Below, piece after piece: positions 56,771 to 64,000 of a stretch of 64,000 bases of DNA (position 1 is its first letter; the number at the start of each line of letters is the position of its first letter). The notes under the pieces are model-generated. The model saw only the letters and a program-made list of their open reading frames with translations, was not told where the DNA came from and searched no databases. The position numbers were made by a program, and so were the translations under genes. This DNA comes from Mytilus californianus (Eukaryota; Mollusca; Bivalvia; Mytilida; Mytilidae). Location of the stretch: the NCBI RefSeq assembly GCF_021869535.1, contig NW_026262734.1, positions 98,151,285-98,215,284 of the forward strand, given 5' to 3'.

Positions 56771-58211
56771 GTCAAGTTTTAATTAGTTTCATTTATATTC
56801 GAACAGACGTCCGAGTAAGTGATTATAATAGTGGTCAGTTTATAGAATTTTAATTGTGGTATGTCCATAGATATTGTCAAAAAATGTTAATTCAAAAAGG
56901 GGGAAAGTCCATATAAACTGACAAAATCAAACACTAGACATTATCAACCAATGGAAAACAGCTGTCATATTACTACAGGCGGAAAAAAAGGTTGGTTAAA
57001 CCTGTTTTATAGCTAGAGTTGTTTATTTCCGTTATATTGACACCATTGGGTGAACAATCCAAACATACATAAGAGGTTTAGCATTATTATGCAAATTAGT
57101 ACTGCATAAAATCTTTGAAAAATGCAGATCTTACATGTCAAAAGAGTAGGAACTTTTCCCCCTGTTCGTAGTAATTAATACAATGTATAGAAACAATCAA
57201 CAGAATGGCAAAAAATAAAGTAGCAGACCACAAACATTTCTGGAACTTTAAATTGGGAAAGCAGATTTTTTTTCTAAATTCATTATTGAGTGTTTATAAC
57301 TAGAATATAGCAACTTAATTGTTCTGTCAACTCTAATGTACAGTTCAGTTTGTTAACCAGCTTTCAAAATCGATATCAAAAAGAATTTTTCTCATATATC
57401 TTATTCAATTCACACTGAGAAAAATTTAAAGAATACATGTGATCATCGTTAAACACTTTTAGCTGTTTTTGGGAAACAATAAAACAAAAGAAGTCAAATG
57501 TATTCATATGGAGTAAAGGCAATTCATGACACGGACGTCTGCAAATAAACATAAATGTATACTTTCTATGCGATGACAGGCCAGTTTCTTCTATTAACAT
57601 TGATAAACAAACGTTTGATACTTACGATTTTATAAATGACACAAAAAGGAATATTTTTAGTGGCTGTAATATATTTACAGAATGGTCTGATAATCAGTAA
57701 CGTTAACTTAAAGAAGTACAAGCTGTTTACTAAGCCAAATATATGGCAAACAAGAGCCCTTATATCTATGTATGAGTCTCTGATTGATACCAGAGTTATA
57801 GGAAAATTCGAGTTTATAATCTTTTTATTACATGTACATATTGGCTAAAGGGCTTCAAATTCTTGCATTAAGTGCAAAACTGGAAAAACAGACTAAAATA
57901 TCTTCATTTGAAATCTTGTCATGAATATTTAGATATGAGCCAAGGGTTTACTCCAAAATATAATTTGCAACAAGATGTATTGTACAACGATATTTTAATA
58001 ATTTTAGGTCAAATACGTTAATTTCAACATGTTGTCATATTGCAATCACCTTTCAGCACTAAAGTTTCCAGATTATATCAACTGGATTATTATATCAATA
58101 GAATTAACATAATTTTGAAAGGCTAAAATAGTTTCACTATTTTTTGCAATTTCCGGGGACAAATAATGGCACTTAGCATACCACCTCCTTTTTAATAAAA
58201 TTCACATGTAC

Positions 58212-58423
58212 CTTGCTTATTATACTGTATGCTTCTTCAAACTCTTGGTCATCAATTGAGTCACTGTGTGCTCTTTTATTTCTGAAGTAAGTGATTCTAG
58301 TTAGATCAGCCGCTGTACTCGTATCCACCTCAACAGGAAGTTTGTTTCCAATGCGTAGGGGTGTTAAATGTCTAAAGAAAACCATCATCAATGTGATGTC
58401 AAAATCTGCTGATGAAGCACTAC
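58212..58423 (-). CDS. HEPN-STAND-ankyrin protein, exon 2 (HEPN core)
   Basis: This 212-nt exon follows ATTCTACAG and begins by completing a codon (G+GT, Gly). It encodes GSASSADFDITLMMVFFRHL, then TPLRIGNKLPVEVDTSTAAD and ITYFRNKRAHSDS...EEAYSIISK, ending at a donor AAG|GTACAT. This is the DZIP3-type HEPN domain (SSDFDITLL...RNxxxH). The RNKRAH motif preserves the Arg and His of the HEPN RNase signature. The frame continues into exon 3 (AIIRLGG). Confidence 0.87.
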
Positions 58424-61203
58424 CTGTAGAATAAAACATCAATCAAAACTAATGTTTTTCTGATAATAGTTATGGTAATATGTACGGGGAACCACATAAT
58501 GGCGGATATTTTACATTTAGGGAGCTACCATTTGATTTTTATGGGGGCTAGGATGAAATTTGAAAAAAAAAGGCAGGACAGAAGTTTTGAGTAAAAAAAA
58601 AGGCAGGATGAGCAACTTGTTGTTAACCGCGAAAATTGGATTCATGCATTCACTTGTTTCAAAACCATTTGAAATATTTTGATGATCAGAATATTTATTT
58701 GACACTATACATACTTCTGGTGTCTCTAATGAGTTTTGTGTAACCTATATTGTTCAGATTATCTATGTTGGCTTCTTTTAAAGTGATGTTCTTTACACCC
58801 AGGCATAGTCCAGATAATTACTACGTCTGCTAAAGATATTTTTCTATTTTGATTTTATACTGTATATTCTTCATTTACGATGAAAGGCATTAAAGCAAAA
58901 TATCCCTAAATTTAATTTGGACCTCTTTAGCTTCATATTGACTATGAAGTTAAACAAATATTTCGCAGGAAAAAAAGTCGACATCCTGGAACATTCCAGT
59001 AATTACACGAAATTGTTATGGGTGGCATACGTCTGTTTTCACCTTTTGTCTAACCGGGACTTTTAGACTACTTATCATATCATTGCAATGGCACATGTCT
59101 CGGTAGAAGACAAACCGTGTTCTCTTTCAAACTCCATGTTATTTAATTTCTACAATCAGTGATACCAGAAGTCCATTAATAGAGGAAGTGTGCTAGTTAT
59201 AGCTGGGCGATCACACTGTCCCCGTTATCAGTGGAAAGCGCTATAAGTGGTCCACCCAAATCTCGTTTTTCAACTATGGAATCATGGGTAGAAATATTAT
59301 CACCAAACAGATAGCTGTTAATTGGTCTCCTTGAGTGTTTGGTTAATTATTAGTTTGTTGAAAATAAAGTGAGCCTACGTAGTGCGGTGGTTTCTTGTTG
59401 CCAGTTATTTAACTTCATTTTCAACATTTAGAAAAATGATATAAAATTTTATAAAAGAATACATTGGTACCATTTTTATCGCGCAAAGGCAAATGAGAAC
59501 TATAAAATCATATAAAATCTGTCGTGTTGGACTGAAAATGTATCGTCTATTTAAAAGATCTTGTTGATTTTGTCAACATATAGTCATAATTGCCTCCTTT
59601 TTTAAATAGAACGTTGTGTTGACGAATTATGTCTCGGTTACTTAAGGCATCAAGGAAGCTATATACGGGTTTTTTTCTTCGCTTCTACCGAAATACATTT
59701 ATCAAAAATAATCGAACATTTGTTGCTTCAGATGACTTCGAAACAATTTCGAATTTCAAAAGTGTCTTGTTTTTTTATAGCTATTTTAAAGTAAGAGACA
59801 TACATGTCCGTCATTACGTTCGCCATCATAAGATGTATACGTGAGTCAGTGTTGTAACGTGTCACTCAATCCTTTTTTTTGTCGTTTTATACTCACAAGA
59901 CTGAAGAAACCTGTATATCATGAGTATTTAAGTTTTGATTTATCTTGTGTTGCTAGCTTAACGTTCAGTGGCAAATATATCATGCATATTCCATCGAAGA
60001 GTTGTCACAAGTATTATTTAACATGCAGAGAGCGTAACATTGATCCTGAATACGTGATGTACTGGATTTAAAGTCCCTCCTCTGACCTGACGCGGCTGCT
60101 ACTAATTTATACATCCAACACTTGTAAGAAAGGGTTTTACTGTTGGAACCGGACAATTCCAGGGATTACTTTATTTCTTTACCCAACTTAACCCTTGAGA
60201 TTGATTTAGTATTTGAACAATTTAAATCAAATTGTCCTACAGCTAGGTTTTTGAAGTAAGTTAAAAACTTCGTTATATTTCAGTATGAAGTATACTTACA
60301 TAAAGAATATATATTTTTAATTTTCATTTGTTTACAAAGTTCGTGATCGCAACTTTTCCTACAATTTTAGTAGTTTTTAAATTGATAAATAACACAAACA
60401 TTTTTGTTATTTAATATGAAAGCCATCATAATGACTCATGACACTGATATAATATGGCATCTAGGATGATCCGATCTGCTATTCATTAACACGTCGATGG
60501 TCAAACATTATTTTCAACGGTGTGCTAATAAAGTATAGGGTGTTTTGCATAAATTATCTCTACCCAGAATGTTTCGCAAAAAATTTGGACATTGATTTTG
60601 GTTACCATTAATAGCAATCTCGCTCAAATCACGTTTCAATCACAGTTGGAAGTATGGGGACAACGTGATCGCCTTACTATATAGCGGGTTGCACACTTCC
60701 TCTAGTAATGGAATTCTGGTGATACTCATTTTTCCTGTGAAGTATTTTCCTTAAACATTGTCTTATTTTGTACCTCTCATTGTTTATTATTTTATGATTA
60801 TTCATTGATGACTGTGTGATTCTAGTGATCTTACTTTCATTATGAAATTGTACAAAATATACTTGATATGTAAAAGGCAACCGAAATGATGTATCTTTCT
60901 TAAAAGAGAGACAAAGGATACCAACGGAATATTCACCTATAGCTGTTAACTTCTTCGTTATTTGGTCTTTGGTGGAGAGTTGTCTGATTGGCAATCATAC
61001 CACATCTTCTTATTTTCATATCATAAGTCGAAAACAAACTGACAATGCCATTGCAAAAAACGAAAAAGGATCAAAAGATAAACAACAGTATATACACACA
61101 ACATAGAAAATTAAAGACTGAGCAACACGAACCCCACTACCAAAAACTGGAGGTGATCTAAGATGCTTCTGCATTTAAATACATTAAACAGAGAAACGCA
61201 AAC
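58424..61203 (-). other. Intron 1 of the HEPN-STAND gene (2.8 kb)
   Basis: Donor ACAG|GTTTGC at 61203 and acceptor ending at 58424. It contains a block at 58505-58620 (GGGAGCTACCATTTGATTTT, GGCAGGACAGAAGTTTTGAG) that I believe is another mussel repeat, plus repeat copies at 60935-61175. ORFs at 59629-60071 and 60677-60994 show no family signal. Confidence 0.7.
60935..61175 (-). repeat. Two adjacent reverse-oriented dispersed repeats
   Basis: 60935-61018 is a GCCAATGAGAC-family end (TTTGGTCTTTGGTGGAGAGT, then TGGCAATCATACCACATCTT). 61021-61175 is the TGCCATGGCG-family end (GTCGAAAACAAACTGACAAT, AACAACAGTATA, CCACTACCAAAAACTGGAGG). Confidence 0.7.
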
Positions 61204-61474
61204 CTGTTCTTGGTTGCAGCAAATCACGTTGCTCTTGCCTTAAAGTTAACATGGATTTTGTAGCAAATTCTCGTTACGTATAGTTTTCTGTAGCACAGCT
61301 GGATGAAACTGTTTGTCGAATTCAACTCTTACAGCTTCTGTTCCTACTTTCTTTATTAAATGTTGTAATCGCAAATTATTTGACTCTTCTGTAGGTATTG
61401 ACCCCCTGTCAAGTGTAAGATGCGCATTTTCTTCCATTGTCGTCTGATCCATAATTTCTTTAAAATATTGAATT
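61204..61474 (-). CDS. HEPN-STAND-ankyrin protein, exon 1 (first coding exon, frameshifted)
   Basis: The exon follows TTTTTTCACAG, so at least one 5' UTR exon lies upstream. Translation most likely starts at the ATG at 61452 (MDQTTMEENAHL). It continues through NLRLQHLIKKVGTEAVRVEF and DKQFHPAVLQKTI, the opening helices of DZIP3-type HEPN proteins. The frame then meets a stop at about 61248, after NENLLQNPC. Another frame of the same exon reads MLTLRQEQRDLLQPRTG and joins exon 2 perfectly at the donor ACAG|GTTTGC. The coding part is 249 nt, one short of the length the splice phases require. This copy therefore carries an apparent one-base deletion, or a sequencing error, near 61245-61255. Confidence 0.75.
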
Positions 61475-63170
61475 CTGTGAAAAAATATATAATTTATATT
61501 AATATTTTTCATTTCTTCATTTCTTCATTTTTGTTGTTGTACGCTTTTCGGTTGCAAAATGAAATATAACGCTTAACGTCGCCACATGTTCATGTACCTG
61601 TCCCAAGTCAGTAACCTGATAAGTGGTTATCTATTATTATATTTTAAATGGTATATGTTATCAGAGGAATTCAGTGTTGATGGAAGATCTTTGTGATAGT
61701 TTCGGTTTAATAAATTCAGGACATGTTTCGACTCAGTAGAAGTCTGGTAATGAAATAGTGTAAAGAAGCCTGTCAATTGAAAATAGAAAACATTTCTAAG
61801 AACCAAATATTTGAAAGAAATTCAGAAACGGCATTTGACTCATTATTTACAACATTATAGGATGCAGTGAATATCCCTTACCACCACACCCCATCCCGCT
61901 TGATTTTTACCACTAGGGTAATGACTGCTTTTGTGTATCTTGCTGTTTCTATACTATAATGTCGTATGTTTTAACAATATAACCGTATAAGAATAATTAA
62001 AAATATGAAGTGTTGAGTATTGATTACTAAAATTATAGAGGTTGACATTCCTAACAAAAATAAAAATACAAAGAAAAGTGACGTAACTATTTAAATGTTC
62101 ATATATGGTACCGAATGTCCATCGATGCAGTAGTTTAAAAATACATTGCTGAAATACTTCGATTTGAACGTTTTATGCAATAAATATTTTTAAATAATAT
62201 TTAAATTCCATTGGGGCTTATCAACTTTCTAATTTTGACCTTCTTGTTGAATCAAATACAGATGAAATTTGGTGATACATATACATCTTTTATATTTCAA
62301 TTCTTAAACATCGTATCCCTTTCTATTTTTGAATTCAGTACCAAAACAGTTCTGGGAACATACAGTAAATGCTTTGTCCGTTCCTCCTATTAACATTTTA
62401 CCAAAATGTACACCCTATGAATCAAAATCAGATCTGATGGAAGACATTATCTCACAATCGAGCTTTGTATTTGGCAAGACCTTTCGGAATATTTTGTCTT
62501 CAATGCTCTTCAACTTTGTACTTCATTTGGCTTTTTTAACTTTTTCATTTGAATAGCAATGATGAGTCTTTTGTGGGAGGAACGCGTGTCTGGCGTACAG
62601 AATTATACTCCCAGTATTTTTGATGAGTTATATCAGTGTTTGAGCAGAAAGTTGATGAACCAAAGTTATGTAAAAAAACGGCTCGTCCTTTTTCTAAAAA
62701 AGTTCATCGAAATACTTTTGGGGACAAATTTTCGCTTACATGAAACTTTGTTCATAATGATTTCCTGGAGAATAATATATAAATGATGTAACAACCAATC
62801 ACAGATAGCCAGCTATTTTTATCTCTATATCATGTTCCCTTCACGAATTGCTGCGCCCATGTATCTTTAGTACATTGTAACCTTTAACTAATACCCTTTT
62901 GTTTATGTCTCTTTTCGTGTTTGTTAATTTTTTCTTTACCATTATATTCATCTTGATTTTTATAACTGGCTAAAAGATGTTACTACATTGATTCCACGTT
63001 TTTTTTATAATACTTCTTCTTTCTTTGACCTACCTAAATTCATTTGTTGTTTTCACTTAAATCTAATAACTTTAAAAGTACTTTTCCCCTTAAAGTTGTT
63101 GTAGTCATTGGTGTATTAAATAATCGTTTAGCTAATTTGTTTTGAATTATTGTAAGTACGTATTGATGAT
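61475..63170. other. 5' flank of the HEPN-STAND gene
   Basis: It should contain the upstream UTR exon and promoter, which I could not locate. A fragment CCTGTCCCAAGTCAGTAACC (about 61598) and a GACGCGTG-family copy (62562-62640) are present. ORFs at 62211-62786 are repeat-associated or AT-rich artefacts. Confidence 0.45.
62562..62640 (+). repeat. Dispersed repeat, GACGAAACGCGC family copy
   Basis: GATGAGTCTTTTGTGGGAGG, AACGCGTGTCTGGCGTACAG and ATTATACTCCCAGTATTTTT. Forward copy of the family at 27566. Confidence 0.6.
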
Positions 63171-63720
63171 GTTATAAAACGTACGTAAAATGCATATTGA
63201 GGACCACGCATGTAAAACGCCCGTTTGAAACGTATGATTTACGTATGTTAAACACACGTAATACGTGTGTGAACGTAAAACATGCGTTAAATGATTACAT
63301 ATAACGCCCGTTTTACGGGTAAACGCACGTTTAACGCCTGTTAATTTCTAGCAAATCATGCGTTTTACGTATGTTTTTTGGTCCTCAACACCCGTTTTAC
63401 TTATGTTTTTTTGGTCCTCAACACCCGTTTTACGTGTTTTTTTATGTCCTCAACACCCCGTTTTACGTATGTTTTTTTTTGTTCTCAACACCTGTTTTAC
63501 ATATGTTTTTCTTTGTCCTCAACACCTATTTTCACATGTTTTTTTGGTCTTCAAAACCTGTTTTACATGTATTTTTTTGTCCACAGCACCCATAATATGT
63601 ATGTTCTTGGTTTTTTTTGTCATCTACACCAGTTTAATGTATGGTTGTTTTTTTTTGTATGGTAACACATCACCTGTTTAACATTTTTTGTTGTCCACAA
63701 CATCCAAATACATTATGATT
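63170..63720. repeat. CGTTTTACG-rich region and degenerate ~36-44-bp tandem repeat
   Basis: From about 63355, units of the type CCCGTTTTACGTATG, a T-run, then GGTCCTCAACA repeat roughly nine times, increasingly diverged toward 63720. Just upstream (63170-63350), the same ACGTAAAACGCCCG and CGTTTTACGG motifs occur in both orientations without a fixed period. The low-complexity ORFs across it are artefacts. Confidence 0.75.
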
Positions 63721-64000
63721 TTTTGGAGGTTTTTTCTGGTTGGTAATGGATAAACCATACATATTTGTCTTTTCTTACGTAAACACTAACAATTTGATTC
63801 TTTTACATATATATTTATGTATATATATAAATTACTGAGTATATCATTGTAGTATTTAGTTGGAAATCAAAAAGACAACATTTAAATATGATGGTGTTGT
63901 CTGTCCTTTTCAAACTTGCCTCCCTACCAGAACTGTTTTTGGCAAGGCATACATTTACTGTGTGCTATCTTACAATTAGAATGGAAGCACAATATTTTAT
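63721..64000. other. Window end, nothing recognised
   Basis: AT-rich sequence without a supported feature. Confidence 0.5.

Larger units (their letters stand above)
42326..58211 (-). other. Intron 2 of the HEPN-STAND gene (15.9 kb)
   Basis: Donor AAG|GTACAT at 58211 and acceptor ending at 42326. It houses a Gmr1-like LTR element, a TTAA MITE, a 1.3-kb bivalve repeat, several dispersed repeats and a reverse-transcriptase relic, all annotated separately. The stretches at 48207-48925, 49210-49670, 51845-52785 and 57000-58200 show nothing recognisable. Confidence 0.75.

Noticed and set aside
63358-63681. Three overlapping Phe/Cys-rich ORFs of 74-107 codons
   Set aside because: They are artefacts of the T-rich tandem repeat; the same repeat is read in all three frames.

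Overview
This is a eukaryotic, AT-rich, intron-bearing and repeat-dense window. It most likely comes from a bivalve mollusc close to Mytilus. That placement is inferred from several dispersed repeat families that I recognise as typical of mussel genomes (cores GGTATGATTGCCAATGAGAC, CGAAACGCGCGTCTGG, TGCCATGGCGTTGTCAG, CCTGTCCCAAGTCAGGAACC), from a bivalve-type tRNA-derived SINE, and from the gene content. It is not based on a database search. No bacterial operon, rRNA, canonical tRNA or CRISPR array is visible.

Three things carry convincing protein-coding signal. (1) A two-exon Shaw/Kv3-type voltage-gated potassium channel on the + strand (13298-13918 and 19804-20811; 542 aa). It has an intact Zn-binding T1 domain, five S4 arginines and a TVGYGD filter, but the S6 'PVP' hinge reads TVP. 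(2) A four-exon gene on the - strand spanning about 23 kb (61474 down to 38108). It encodes an N-terminal DZIP3-type HEPN domain with an RNKRAH motif, a novel-STAND P-loop NTPase and about 12 ankyrin repeats, which is the layout of an innate-immunity sensor/effector. Its first coding exon lacks one base relative to the reading frame expected from its own downstream sequence. (3) A 5.13-kb DNA transposon (29540-34669) with matching terminal inverted repeats, a 4-bp AGAT target duplication and repeated subterminal motifs. It encodes an acidic N-terminal ORF overlapping an OTU-protease/DDE-like transposase ORF in another frame.

Layout: 1-7.4 kb is non-coding with degenerate tandem repeats and a SINE. 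7.7-9.84 kb is a 45-bp minisatellite, followed by three fold-back elements to 12.65 kb. 13.3-20.8 kb is the Kv gene, with a hairpin element just past its stop. 21-29.5 kb is intergenic DNA full of dispersed repeats and one TTAA-flanked MITE. 29.5-34.7 kb is the OTU transposon. 35.2-37.4 kb is a 1.1-kb tandem duplication. 38.1-61.5 kb is the HEPN-STAND-ANK gene. Its 1.6-kb third intron holds a perfect 63-bp-arm hairpin. Its 15.9-kb second intron holds a decayed Gmr1-like LTR retrotransposon (42371-48201, pol order PR-IN-RT-RH), a second TTAA MITE, a 1.3-kb bivalve repeat and a degraded reverse-transcriptase relic. 61.5-64 kb is non-coding and ends in a CGTTTTACG-rich tandem repeat.

The two host genes do not appear functionally linked. 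Most of the remaining sequence is mobile-element debris in several age classes.
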